Part shown: positions 11,563-24,204 of the stretch, one piece after another
Layout of the letters: every line of letters begins with the position of its first letter
Position numbering within the stretch: the stretch's first letter is position 1
Assembly (NCBI RefSeq): GCF_000512585.2
Contig: NC_089241.1
Coordinates: forward strand, 496,001-560,000
From: Kwoniella bestiolae CBS 10118
Lineage: Eukaryota; Basidiomycota; Tremellomycetes; Tremellales; Cryptococcaceae
Length of the DNA stretch: 64,000 bases
Direction of reading: 5' to 3'
Notes under the pieces: model-generated
What the model was told of the DNA's origin: nothing
Database searches by the model: none
What the model saw: only the letters and a program-made list of their open reading frames with translations
Made by a program: the position numbers and the translations under genes

Positions 11563-14304
11563 CTACAACAAATCCACATTAACATCCCTCTTGTAGTTAA
11601 ATTGCCTATAATTTCGATATATCACGTCCATATTTTCTTCCCTATAATCATCAGTGATAACCCCGATATCCCCATATTTCAGCTTGAGCATATTCCTCCC
11701 AGAGTCGGAGGAATCGTACCTTGGCCATTCGGGAAGTGGCTTTCCCGAGGGTGAGTTAGGATCAGTGTAGTAGATAAAGTTGATCCTATCATCGTGAACA
11801 GTCAGTGACGCTGACCAGCATGCAGCGAATCCGAGCACAGCTCGTCGATGTCGAACAGACCGTGTTACTCGTACTGGACTCACCAGTAATCCATAATAGC
11901 ATTACTCAACTCATGGTCTTCTTCCGTATAATTGAACTGCAAATAATGGGGATCACCCACACCTGGTCTGGCTCTTCCGAAGAAATACGGAACGTCTGTG
12001 GCATGCGAGACTAAGTTATCGAAAGGAAAAACAAGTAAGCTACCACAGCACTACTCGACATTTCGAGCTACTCACCACCCAGATACGCCGGCCTGTCCGG
12101 ACTGATCTGTTCGAATTGGTATGTCCAAATATCCTCCAAGCCATATCTGCTCGCAGATCGTAAGAAGTGTCTTCGGGGGCCTTGGAAGGCTACATCTCCG
12201 AATATCGCTGCGGATTGTTTGAACCTGTTGACCATATCAGGAATCTTTAGTCTCAAGGGAAAGACACATGATGGGCAGCTCAGAAATGATCGAAAACAAC
12301 AACAACACTAGATTCAACTCACCTAGGATCAAGACCGAACGTCTCATTTGCTGTATCAAACGGTCTGAACCACCACCCAAATCAGCACAACTCTTGTCAG
12401 AAAAAAGGAACAACTCACGAGCCCAAAGCTGGATTATCCGTATACACTTTCACTAGCTTCTCAAGAAGCATCTCGGCAGGGTCAACCGGTTCAATTGCGT
12501 TGAGCACGGCAAATAACGAAGATGAGTTGACCTGGGGTGATGTGAAGTAGGTTCCCCTGTATGATGACAAGGCAATAAGTTTGATAACCCCTTAGATGGA
12601 TGGCAGGGGACCTAATTTACTCATCTTTGACATTGCCAGCTATAAAAGGGATCTTTGCGAATCTCCCTTCCTCGAGAAGCTCGAAAGGTGATTTGGGGAT
12701 CAGGTCTCCGTCGATACTGGGAGCTGAAGTTGAGTCATTCCGATCAGCATAATCACTCTGTCCTAGCATAGAAAGAAGCAGCGTACCGAAGATGAAGCTG
12801 ATTCGCAGAGCACGGTCAGAGGGCATGTGAGCTTTGGATCGTCGCTTTGGTCTTGTTCTAAAGGGTGAAGAGCTCACCTCGTACTCCACCTTGGATCAGC
12901 TTGAAGCGCAAACTGAGCTTCCAGCAGCACTTCAGCGGGTAAGCATCGCAGACACTCGAAAGCGGTTTCCGCATGATCTGGTAAGGTGCAATTGGTGATT
13001 TCCAATAAACGCTGGTACGAATCCTCCCATGTTGAGTCTGTCGGTCCCATCGGAGGCGAATTTTGAGCACCTGACGACATGATCTGAATTGTGTCAGTGG
13101 AGAATGCGATCTACATCTCGGTATGGACGTCTCATGAACAAGCACCTACAGCAGATCTGAACAAATCGAATTCTGGGTTCAAATAAAGCAGAGATATAGC
13201 TACTGCCCCCAACGACCCTCCCAGGACAGTCACCTGCCAGTGTAGATTTCTCATCAGCTATATGATGGCAGTATCAAACAAGAAGGTACGTCGAGTTATA
13301 GTACCTTTTGAGGATCTCCGCCAAACGCCTCGATATGTTCTCCCACCCATCGTAACGCAGCGATATTATCCCTCAAAGCTAGGTTCGCAGCGTTGTTCTC
13401 TGCGAATCCTGATCCGTAGCTATGATTCACATCTCATCAGCTGTACTGCAGAGTAATACATCTACATCAAAATCGCAGCTGAAGTGGAGTAAGAAGGGAG
13501 ACTTACCCAAACCCAATTACACCTAATCTGAAATTCGCCACCACCGTAATAACAGGTTTATCCTACCCCGTCCGCATCGAACAATCAGCTTGTATTCTTT
13601 CACAAAACATGTTACTCCCTAGTTGCGCTCCTCCTCATATGGTAGTGATCCTCATATGATAGATGAGCACATGAGAAGGGACTCACAATCTCCTGCGAAC
13701 GAGCCACCAACCACGAAGCATTATAAATGGAGGCAGTCCCTTCGATAAAGCTCCCTCCGTGGCTAAATGATTATTATCGTCAATCTCACGTCAGCGCTGT
13801 CAACCCCATTACTGAAGGAGTACAAGGCTCACATATAGACTACTACTGGTAATTTTCCTCTGTAATTGTCTCGATAGGGTGTGTAGACATCAAGGAAGAC
13901 AGTCCTCGCTCATCCCGTATATCCCATCGGCGGTAGTGTTGGGTACTTGGAGGCAGGCCGGGGCGTGTTCCGTTACTTGTAGATCCTCGGTGTAAACGTA
14001 TGGCTCGGGGGTCCTGAACCTCTTCGATCCAATTGCTATAGACAAGGTGACGGTGTCAGCTGTGTACAAACCATGTGTATACAGCGTACAGCTTGGACAT
14101 ACGAGGTTGAGCATATGGTACACCCAAATACAAATCCTGATTGAACGATCCGTCGTATTTCCCTGTCAAGGTGATAGGGTATTCACAGTTTGTGAGAGTC
14201 ACTGTGGGATCATCATGTTGAGTGGATGGAACCTTTCTGGGGGAGAGGTCTGTGATGGGTGGAGTGAATGCGAGGGGCAGAGAGAGGAGTGGTAAGAGGA
14301 TCAT
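11563..14304 (-). CDS. Secreted type-B carboxylesterase/lipase family protein (copy 1)
   Basis: Alpha/beta-hydrolase of the carboxylesterase type-B family, probably extracellular. The start MILLPLLSLPLAF is a signal peptide. Family blocks appear in order over about a dozen exons: QDLYLGVPYAQPR, the nucleophile elbow read as VTVLGGSLGAV, a block MSSGAQNSPPMGPT, the acid-bearing GNVKDEGT, and the histidine block VSHATDVPYFFGRA. The usual GESAG elbow is GGSLG here: the GxSxG serine is kept but the Glu is Gly. The C-terminus ends QFNYKRDVNVDLL. Exon order and motifs closely match the gene at 28316-31127, so the two are paralogues. Substrate cannot be inferred. Exact splice sites of the small middle exons are less certain. 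Confidence 0.85.
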
Positions 14305-14704
14305 TTTGTTGGTGGGTGGGTGGGTAAGAAGGATTAAGAGAGGATATGAAGATGAATGAGGTGGTCGTAGATTGATATCTTGATGAACATGACACACACC
14401 AGAGAGTGATGAATGGGTCTGTGCGCATGGAGTAAGGCAATCAAACAATCTATGCACACACACATACGCACAAGATGCACATATATACATCACACTTTGT
14501 AACGCTTGATTGCATCATCTTCTGACGCATCACTCAGCAGTAGGCCTTCTTTCAACTACCGTATTTACATCAGATCATTCGTATATGCATTTCCATCATT
14601 CCCCTACAACGTACGCTAACACCCATCCTCATACAGCATCAAGATATCAGAATTACCCGTTTCCCGTCATCTTTATACAACCTCTCTCCCTCGCTTCACA
14701 TCCT
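14305..14704. other. Upstream region of carboxylesterase copy 1
   Basis: 400 bases between the start of the esterase and the stop of the next gene on the same strand. It contains CACACACA/TATACATAC runs and a GGGTGGGTGGG stretch close to the ATG. No gene seen. Confidence 0.4.
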
Positions 14705-17700
14705 TTACATACTCGCACTACTCATATTGGGATCATAAGTCGGTAAACCCGTAACGATACCTACCGTCGCCCAACAATATATCAGCAAGTCTTTATCTCA
14801 TACAACAATCTCAGAACACCGCAGCAGCAAAAACAAAACTCACCATCAATCAAAGCATTCCAATACTGACTACTATTTCCCCCTCCCCCTGCTCCTCCCG
14901 CTCCCATTCCCGCACCGAACTGTCCATTCATCATCATCCCACTCGAGCTCATATTCATCGACATATTCACACCACTCATACCCATCATCGACAAATTATT
15001 AGTTTGAGCGTTCATCTGACCAGAAGGATTCGGTGGTAGTTCCGACATAGTACCCATCATGGGACCTCCACTCGCAAGCGACGGGTCCATCCATCCCATC
15101 GCACCGGTATTATCGAATCCACCGGTGTACTGCAGGTTATTACCGGCTGGTACACCCTCTACGAATCCCATATTTTGAGGTTGTCCCATCTGCTCGGTAC
15201 CCACCAACGAATTCGACCTTGATCCATGGCCTAGGACGGGAGGTGGTTGTTGAGGGTACAGACCAATACCAAAGTTCAGACCTTCTGTTCCTGGTCCGAA
15301 GGAGGTGTTGGATTGTAGCCAGTGGTCGAGTCTGTAACACGAAGCAGAATAATGGCCATCAATCAGCATCACTCTCAAAACTGTTAAGGATGAGGCGAAA
15401 CACCAAGTTGGCGCGGTTGGAAAAGATAGAGAAAGTAATGAAGTGAACACTAAAACACTATAAAAAGCAACAGGAAGGAGAGAAAGAAGACATACAATCG
15501 CTGCGGATGATCTTCCTCCGGACTCTGCCCCATCCCAGGCGGCGTCGGCCCCAAACTATTATTATAAGGGCTCGCCCTCACATAGCTCTGAGGCGAAATA
15601 GCAGGCAGCGCCGCATTCCGAGGTCCACCACTACCCCCATTCTCACTGGAATGAGGTGGTGTAGGGTTAGGTGGGGCCGCCATCGATCCTGTAGAAGGTG
15701 GTTTGGAGGTTGATCGCTCGAACGAAGTGTTATCGACTGATAATTTGCCTGTAGCTGGGAGGGTGGGTCGGCGGGAAAGTCGTTGGGATTCCATCTGTTG
15801 GGCTCTTTGGTGGAGCGTATATATCTGAGATTACACGTATCAGCTCATAATGTCCAGGCTGAAGCTACGGCGAAGCGAAAACAAGCTCACAATCGCTGCT
15901 TCCTTCTGTGAGAAGTCATCTGCTTTAGGATCATGAGGGTGCTGTTCCATGAATGCTTGGATGATCTGCTTCATTTCGGCTGCTCGTGGTGCGCGCTGTC
16001 AACAACATGGTCAATCAGCATGTGTCTCGCAGGGCAAGTGAACGCAGGAAAAAACTCACAGGATCAATGATGATACTGATACCGGCGATCATAGCGGCGT
16101 TCTAGGTCAAGAATCGCTTACGTATCAGCATTTTCCCATTATCAGACGTTTCCTCCTTATATAGCACTCACAAACTCTCTGAAAGATCCACCCAACAGCG
16201 TCTCAAAGAAATCAGGACAATCGACTTTAAACATTTGTCGCTATCACATATACTCGTATCAGCTTCATTACTCTTTCATAGAACTATCAGAGGAGCCATA
16301 CTTACCAGCTTATAATCCGTAACAGCAGCATCAAAGCAAGCCTGCCTTGACAAAGCATATCTTGAACTCCTCAGTTTACGAAGTAACCACGGGCGCTACA
16401 TCCGATACGACATCTCAGCTTATCATCCTCACTCCATTAGTAAAGACGGACATGAGATCACTCACATGAAGGATGATCGTGAAATGTAGAATCTCAGTTT
16501 GTATATAGTATCGGTGAATAGGTAAAAACCACATCTCTATCAAACCGATCAGCTATTGGCACCAAAGACAGCGGCACTCGAAGGAGCTGGAATACTCACT
16601 CTTATCATAAGATTTATCAGGAATCAACATCTTATAAGTCGGTGGTAAATCCTCTACGAATTGTTTCAACTCCGCATCTAAGGCTTCTACATCTCTATAT
16701 GAGCCTTGTCCTGAGAGTCTTTGGAAGTGTTGTGTGACCTATCATACGGGGAGGACAATCACAATCAGCATCGTTCATTTTGACTTCCATTCGCATTGGC
16801 TGAAGCTCGCCGAGAGAGGAAGGAATTCAAGGCTAATGTTTGACGTACCTTTGCGACAATACATCCCAATCCTCTTCGCAAGATAAGGTACGTAGCGAAA
16901 GTAGGTTCGCTCATAGGTCTAGGCAAAGCTTTCTTATCTTCTTTCAACGCTTCTAATTCAATATTCGATGGTGGTCTAGCGTCCCAAGCGAAACAAGATT
17001 AGCGCACTTTATTCTGTTTAATACGTTACAAGATAGACTTACAAGGTATCAGCGAAATTCGGATCTATAGCCGTTGGTCTCCCAAGCAAACAAGAATAGG
17101 TAGCATCCGCATGAATAAGGTAAGACCATAATCTCCTTCTGTACTCTGTAACGTAGGGGTCTAATCCCAATTTCGTACCGTCCCTGTGTAGACCTAATGC
17201 CTGGCCGATGGTGAGGGCATATCGGAATTCCGCCCATCCTTCTGCTAGACGTCTTTCGTGCATTAGGACGAGGTATAATCCGGTCTGAACGATATCGGCG
17301 GAGTGATTCAGCATGTATGACAGATTAACGGTCGACGAGGATAGCGAATTTGAACTCACACAAATGCGAGTTTCGACCAGATGCAGGTTCTCAGCTTTAA
17401 CTGCACTGGCAATGTTGATAGCGGTTTTGGCTACGCATAGACAAACAAAAAGAAACCTATCAGTCACCTCGTTTCGAAGAGAAAGGAGGGAGAGGAGGGA
17501 AGTACTTACAATTCCAATAATATCTCAAACTGGTCAACCTCTTCTCGTCCTCATTCCCGACAATCTCATCAGGAGCTACCCTAGTGGACAACGCGAAAAC
17601 GATGAACACTAGTGGTAAGGCCAGTACAGCTGATGCGCTGCTCTTGTGGGAATAAACCTGTTCGAACGCTATCAATAATCCATACCCAACGAGTTAGCAC

Positions 17701-19516
17701 ACTTCCCTTGGTTTACGATGGAAAAGCCAAGTGTGCCAACTCACCCAACCTGAACAGATGTTGATCGATTGGATATCTGACGTAATTGACTTTATCAAAG
17801 AACCATTGAGTGATCTTTTCAGCGAGATCTCGAGGAGGTAGATCTTTCATCAGGATGGTCATCTGCGATCGAACCAAATATCTCATGAGGCTCCTTGAAG
17901 TGAGACGTATTGTCAGAACCAACTCACCTTCTCAGGATTCAGCCCACAATCATTAAACAACTTCGACAGCTGTTCAGCAGGTGTACCATGATAATCCAAT
18001 CCCAGTGGAACAGGTCCAGAAGGGTGCAACTGCATCCCATCCAATGCGAATCAGCCAGGCATCTTGACGATGACGATGTGGTGAAGAGGTGAACATACAG
18101 ATTGAGGCAATGGATTCCTGATCCCCGTTTCCCTGTCCAAACCACCCACCACCGCATCCTCGCTTTCAGGTCCGTTATCCCATTCTACGGAATGTTCGAT
18201 TCTCGACTGGGTAGATGACGTCTCAGGTCGGAAGTCTAGCTTCTTTTCATCCTCGGAGTCGGGAGGTAGGGAAGCGGAGAGAGGAGGAGGGGAAGTTGCC
18301 GGTGCGTGATCTGCATTTATCGTGTAAGACACCTGCCTCTCCTTCGTTGAACAGGGGTATGGAAGGAGTATCAAATGGAATATCAAGAGAAATATAAAAA
18401 GGTATCAAAGGTATAGCGGCACTCACTGATCCTCCAATCCCTCAGAGCCTTTCCTTCAACCCCATCCACACGATTGATCACAGCATTGACCATCGCCTCC
18501 AGCCTCGCAACCCTAACACTGATGGTGGGTAACATCGACGGTGGCCTACTCGTAGTCGGCACAGTAACCGGCGCATCGCCATCCTTCTTATTCCCAGCAT
18601 CTTTCGGCGAGGGTCTAGCAGATTGGATTTCGCTTTTGATCACATTCTTACTAGCTGGAGGAGTGGTTGGTCGAGAATAGGGGACGCATAACTCTGGGAC
18701 CCTCCTAGCTACGCAATGTTGACATGGTGTCTCTCTATTGCACTTCTGTTTCCTCTTCGCGCACTCCGCACATGATAGGGCTACTCTCCTCTTCTTCTTT
18801 TTCTGGGGTGGTTGTCCCTCTTCGTTATCGTCATTATCCTTTGACGGAGCGGCATGCTTGTTTTTATTATTATTCCCAGTTGATTCTCCACGTACAAGCT
18901 GGGGAGGTGGTGATGTAGGATAATTGCTATGTTGAGAGATCATACTTTCTCTTCTGGTGGTACTACCTGGCGAGATCATCCTCTCGTCGCCCCAATGCGA
19001 GTGCGAGGTGGTAATGGGTGGAGTGATGAGTTTGGATGGTGAATCCCTGTAGGAAGGGTAGGTCGGACCACCAGGTCCTGATCCTCGGGTGTGGGACATG
19101 GTATAAGATCCGGGGGAAGGGACGTCCCATCCAGAATGAGAATGAGCATGAGAGGTTCTGCTATGCGGGAAATCCACTAGGGAAGGTAATCTATTCCCAC
19201 CGGTGGTATCTCTAGGTGAAGGTCCCGAACCGGTGGTATTCCACGTAGGTTTATTCCTCGATGATCCCGGTCTGTCTAATGCACTTCCGTTTGACGCTGA
19301 TGCCCAGGACTGAGGATCGGTGTGCCCCCCACTGGGCGAAGGGACGTCTCGGTAGTTTGGTGAGCCGAAGGAATGGTTCATAGGTGAGTTGGCTGATGGG
19401 ATTGGAGGAGGTAGATAGAATGATGAGGAGGGTCGATTGGATGACGAGCTTGAGGTTGATCCTGGTGGGTATCTCGGTGGGTAATGATCATCGTTATGGG
19501 TATTATTTCGGTGCAT
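14705..19516 (-). CDS. Zn2Cys6 fungal-specific transcription factor
   Basis: Nuclear regulator of the Gal4-type binuclear cluster class. Exon 1 (19516 downwards) encodes a long Ser/Pro/His-rich disordered N-terminus. The cluster follows: CAEC, KQKC, TPCQHC and PELC, spacing C-X2-C-X6-C-X5-C-X2-C-X8-C, preceded by the basic KKKKRR run that can serve as a nuclear signal. After it come a short helical linker (VRVARLEAMVNAVINRV) and a middle homology region (fungal_trans type) with LTIGQALGLHRDG and RRRLWSYLIHADATYSCLLGRP. The C-terminal exons are Pro/Gln/Met/Gly-rich and end YDPNMSSASM, a likely activation region. About a dozen introns, GTGAGT-type. Target genes unknown. Confidence 0.87.
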
Positions 19517-21088
19517 TGTAGTGTTGTTGGTAGTGTCGTTTCATCCGTGGTGTAAAAGGGGTAAACAATTTTTCAGGTGCTAGTGCGGGATACGTCGTTG
19601 GAGTTGAGTTGATCTTGATTCTTTAGCAAAGTGCTAAGGAGATATATGAATGTGTGTGATGTGTGAAAAGGCGTTTTTGATGTGTTATGTGTTATTGGGG
19701 TATGGAGAGAGATCTCACTGGGATGGAGGTAGGTTGGTCAGCTTGTTAAAAATAAGATAACGATCAATCAACTTGAGTGGAGAGGGACTATTCCGCATCG
19801 GCATTTCTCTCAACAGCAACAATTAATCAACGTGGTCCAGCTGTACTCGTATCCCAGTCACATCCAAACTATAATTCATTTGGGCGGTATCACACACGTA
19901 CACACGAGATAATGTAGGTGGAGATGATCGACCTTTCACTTTTGAACATGCACTCACTCACCGTGGGGTATCCGTGTCCTGTGTCCTGTGTCCCTTTCAA
20001 AGTTGAATGTGCACAATGATCCGGGTCACCAAGCGGCAGTTGCAGATGCGGTTGATCGTCCAGAATATGGGGGTATGTGCTTTTCTCTTGTCCTTGTCTT
20101 TTGATGGTAGTCAGGTGGAAAGGTATATATCAAAGTGGGGGAATATCGAATACTGTATCAACGGAGGTATTTGGTATGTAGCTGAGTATATCTATCTGTT
20201 CATCATCGGGTTGTATTATATCATGAAACAAAATCACGTCTTCTTACTCGAGTGGCTCTTGTTGTCTCTGCAAGTAAGAGTAGAGTGGTTGGTACTGTAC
20301 GAATAATGCACATGGACAACTTCATAACCGAGAATCATTTACTGTACTATTGTACTACAATCCTGAGCTAAATACGAGTAAAAACGATAATCACGTACAA
20401 TACTAGTAGAGTAGTGTACGTACCTGACCAAATTCCAGGCGGCATCTCCGGCTTACTCGTCCAATCGGATCGTCCACAACCAAAGCTATCCTGTACGGTG
20501 GGTATTTCGACAGAATGCAGAGAGAGAGAGAGAGAGGGAGGTCTTCAGGGAAAGACGGGAATTTTCACGACGATAAGATTTTTTTCCCACTTTGATTTTT
20601 TCCTATTTCCTAGTGGCGCATGCCCGCTCCTTGAGGGACGGACTCGGTTCTACTGTATGATCTCAAGTTATTTTCCGTGGGGCAGAGGTACTCGTAGGGT
20701 GTGTTCCTGCATGGCTCATTGTCCGCTTTGCCAACACCATACATGTGTAGCGACCACCAAGTGGGATGCTCGGTGTACATTCGATCACAGACCCACTCGG
20801 ACTGCCCATGCCCAACAAATCCATAAACCCTGTGTCGGAATTGGACTAGTTCTTGACTGAAGCTCGAGGCCCTTACTCTCTTGCGGCAATGAAAAAGTAA
20901 ATACATCAAAGCCTGAGAGCGACGAAGAATGCATAAATGACTATGACATATATTGCCAGGTTGAATCAGCCCCAGAAAGTACGCGCTGTACTGTATAATT
21001 CCCAGTCGATCCGTATCAAACGGATATTCATCTTCTCTAACAATATCAGCTCAAATCCCAAGCAGCGTATCTAATATATACAAAACGA
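19517..21088. other. Long non-coding region upstream of the Zn2Cys6 factor
   Basis: About 1.6 kb between the factor's ATG and the 3' end of the membrane-protein gene. Open frames here (up to ~148 codons) have no family signature and low-complexity composition. Contains an AG microsatellite. It probably holds the long promoter and leader of the factor; a small unannotated non-coding RNA cannot be excluded. Confidence 0.4.
20519..20536. repeat. (AG)9 microsatellite
   Basis: Uninterrupted AG dinucleotide run in non-coding DNA, followed by GGGAGG. Confidence 0.9.
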
Positions 21089-23637
21089 TCAAATGCTATT
21101 ATCCTTCCTCGACGCTCCACTCTTCCTCCCCTCCTTCTGGAGCTCAGTAGAGGATACCGAAGCAGGCATAGGTGGTGGAAGGGGAACAGGAATAGGAGCA
21201 ACATCCCACCCCGTATGATCCAGTACGATCCCCCCGTCCTTCTTCGATCTCTCAGACTTACTCCTATAAAGCGTTTTCCCAGATGGTACAGCAGATTTGT
21301 AACTCATCTTGTCGTTGTTCGCCTCATTGTCGTTGTTGGAGTCAGAAGGGAGGTCGCGGGTGGAGTTGTATTCTAGCCATTCGCTGAATGGCTATGATGG
21401 GTATTGGTCGAGTTAGCTATATCCTCTGCAACGGAGGGTTGACCAGTAACTTGTGCTCAGGGGATGAGGTGGAGTTGGAAGATTCGTATCTTGAAGAGAC
21501 GGACGGAGTAGGAAAGTGAGGCGTGAACGTGGGCCAGCTCAAAAGACACGGAGAACTCACAGCTATGATAGACAGTGGTACATCCGAATAACCCGAATTC
21601 GAGTACCTAGGCGTAGGTATGGGCGATGCAATGGTCGACGAGGAGGGATACCGGATATGAGCGATGGGCTGTTTATCTTTGAATTTGTATGCCGACGGAG
21701 GGGAAGTTACAGATTTTGACTAAAATCCATCATCGATACAATCAGCTTCACCTGGACTGGGGCAGGTTATAAATACACTTGCGCGCACGTGAGGACCAGT
21801 GGGTTCCAATGAAGAGAATATGAACATACCTCAGTGACAATCTGATCAATCGACACTTTCACACTCCCCATCCCCAACCCCGACTTGGAGCTCTGGATAC
21901 TCCTCTGTCCGCTGGAAGTCGAGGTAGTATACCCGCTATACGAGTCCGGTAACAACCCTCGTCTAGATACAGGCGGCGATTTGTAGTATATCGAAATGGA
22001 TTCGGACTCGGATAATCGTATACCCCCGTTCTCACCGTCGTCGGTTGATGTCGGGACGGGATGGGATATTCTGAGGAGGTAGATGAAGGAGAGGAGGTGG
22101 AGAGGTGAGAAGGATTGGAAGATGGGTCGAGAGGCGTTTGCTAAGTGAAGAAGGAGATCAATATGGTCAGAAGTGGGAAGACAGGATGGGATGGGATGGT
22201 ATAAGATGATATGAAAGGCGACTAGCTTACCTAACGAAGGTACCTCCACTGCGCTGTATATCAGTAGTATGGCGATACTCAGAGTGGGCAGACACCTTTG
22301 TCAGGAAATCTCAATCAATATAAAGTCATCTTTGACCTGCTCGATGGTTGATCACTCACAGAGCTTGAGCGACGATCACGAGTCTTCTACCTTTATCAAA
22401 CTCCCTCTTCGACCTAATCAACCAGACCACTATGTATGACCAAGTGAGTCAGCGAGTCTACAATTAGTAGATCAACCCTTGGTGGTGCCCTCTTATTTGA
22501 AAAAGTAGGGGGAATAGGAGGACGGAAGAGCTCACTGATGATCCATACACCAGCGTGAGAAACCAATCCCATGCCCAACCAACATCTCATCAACACACCC
22601 TGCCTGTTCACCCACTCTTCAACGAGGTACAAGCGCGATACGCTCGCCAAAGGCATTTGACAGCTTATCACTGATAGTCCCATGATCAGGCCTAGTGAGA
22701 TGATGTTGAGGATGATTAGGGGGATGATCAATCTCTTTCGGGGAGACATCTGTAAGAATCACTTGGTTATCATCTGTAATCACCAATCGATACGATCCGT
22801 ATACAGACGAAGTAGAGAGAGAGAGGAACGATCAACTCACCTTCCAGACCGACCATATCCCATACCCCATACTCATCCCTCCCATAACCCCACAGCATAT
22901 CATACCAACCACATTCCTCCACGAATCATCAACGGCAATATCCGTGTAAATCGAGGTGAAAGATATACGATAAGTCTGATCTATCGACACACCCAATTGT
23001 GCTCTAACAGAAGTGATGATGTATCAGTACTACGCACTTCCCAAGACCCTCACTCTTGTGTATACAAGAAGAGACTTCATGGAATATCATACACTCACAT
23101 GATCAAAGCTAGCTCCACAGCAACACACCCCAATATACCTTTCTCATACCGCTTCCAACGCACACCTATCTCCCAAATCTTCGATATGAGGAATCCAAGT
23201 AGATAGGCCTGAACCAGTATACCCCAGATCGAGCACCACTGAATCACACAAGGAATTATCAGTTCTGGATTTACATCTCATTCGACCCATGAGACGATGG
23301 AGAAGGAACAACTCACTATCAAATTGACCCTATCCGACCCCAAGGTCTGCAACAAGACTAAATCCAAATACGCCTTATCGCCCGCTTGAGCATTTTCTTC
23401 TGTCAGTTCCATTCTACCCTTTAGAGGTTTCTCGAGGTATAGTAATACCTATGTCTGTGTTGAGCAGATTGCAAAGAAGTCGAACAAGTAAGGTTGATCA
23501 ACGAACGGATTAGTTTATTGGAGAATCTCCACTCCAACAGAACGAAACAAACCATTCCTTACTTTCTCGTCTCGGAAAAAGAGGCGACAGCTGTGCTCGG
23601 ATGAAGTTGGAATACCTTCGAATTCATTGATTGCCAT
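21089..23637 (-). CDS. Multi-pass (probably seven-helix) membrane protein, unknown
   Basis: I do not recognise a named family. Start ATG at 23637 (MAINEFEGIPTSSEH), followed by about eight exons with consistent phase. Hydrophobic segments in order: WCSIWGILVQAYLLGFLI; GILGCVAVELALIM; VVGMICCGVMGGMSMGYGIW; LIIPLIILNIISLGLIMGL; a segment around CWLGMGLVSHAGVWII; LVIVAQA-AV; and FSPLHLLSFIYLL. The C-terminal ~200 residues are Ser/Pro/Lys-rich and cytosolic-looking, ending SRKDNSI. The topology (seven helices and a long disordered tail) recalls receptor-like or DUF6533/DUF6534-type basidiomycete membrane proteins, but I cannot assign it to either. Possible plasma-membrane sensor; function not inferred. 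Confidence 0.65.
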
Positions 23638-24204
23638 GGTACAGTAAGTAGTGCATAGGCCAACTCAACAGAGTGTTAGAAGGACGTCCGTTAGAGTTTA
23701 AGTAAACTGTTTAGTACCGAATTGCGTAGGAGTATTCCTTTGTTTTGTGGGTGTAAGGTACAAGGTAGGACAGTTTAAGCTTTGATGAATACGACACATG
23801 CTCGAATGGTGGGGGGTCTGAGCTGTCATTGATGAGATCAAAGGGACGGACGGTGATGGTGAGCCGAATAATGGTATATCCACTGTATGCACAAGCATCT
23901 CAAGTGAGGTATATTGTTCGGCCACTGTACGAGGTGTGATATGATGGGTTTGGGCGGTTGTTTGTTGAGTTTGATCACACAGTCGTAATGTGTATGTATA
24001 CATGTATACTGTGTGTAAGAGAGTAGGTGAAACGATGATTGTCCAGTATTCGTATAGTAGTCTAAAGTACCTCCGAGGTGTTTCATCTATCTCTATCCTT
24101 TATCATACATCCAAGTTCAGTCCGAGATCGGTAGCATAGTATCCACTTCTAAAATCCAAGTCATCCTTCTACACATCTAAATCTTCTAAGATCTAGTGAA
24201 ACCA
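23638..24204. other. Intergenic region upstream of the membrane-protein gene
   Basis: About 567 bases. A frame encoding Thr/His/Pro-rich residues crosses it, but with no signature or splice support. No feature recognised beyond promoter and 3' flank of sideroflexin. Confidence 0.35.

Noticed and set aside
20414..20860. 148-codon plus-strand frame upstream of the Zn2Cys6 factor
   Set aside because: No motif, crosses the AG microsatellite, no splice or leader signals.
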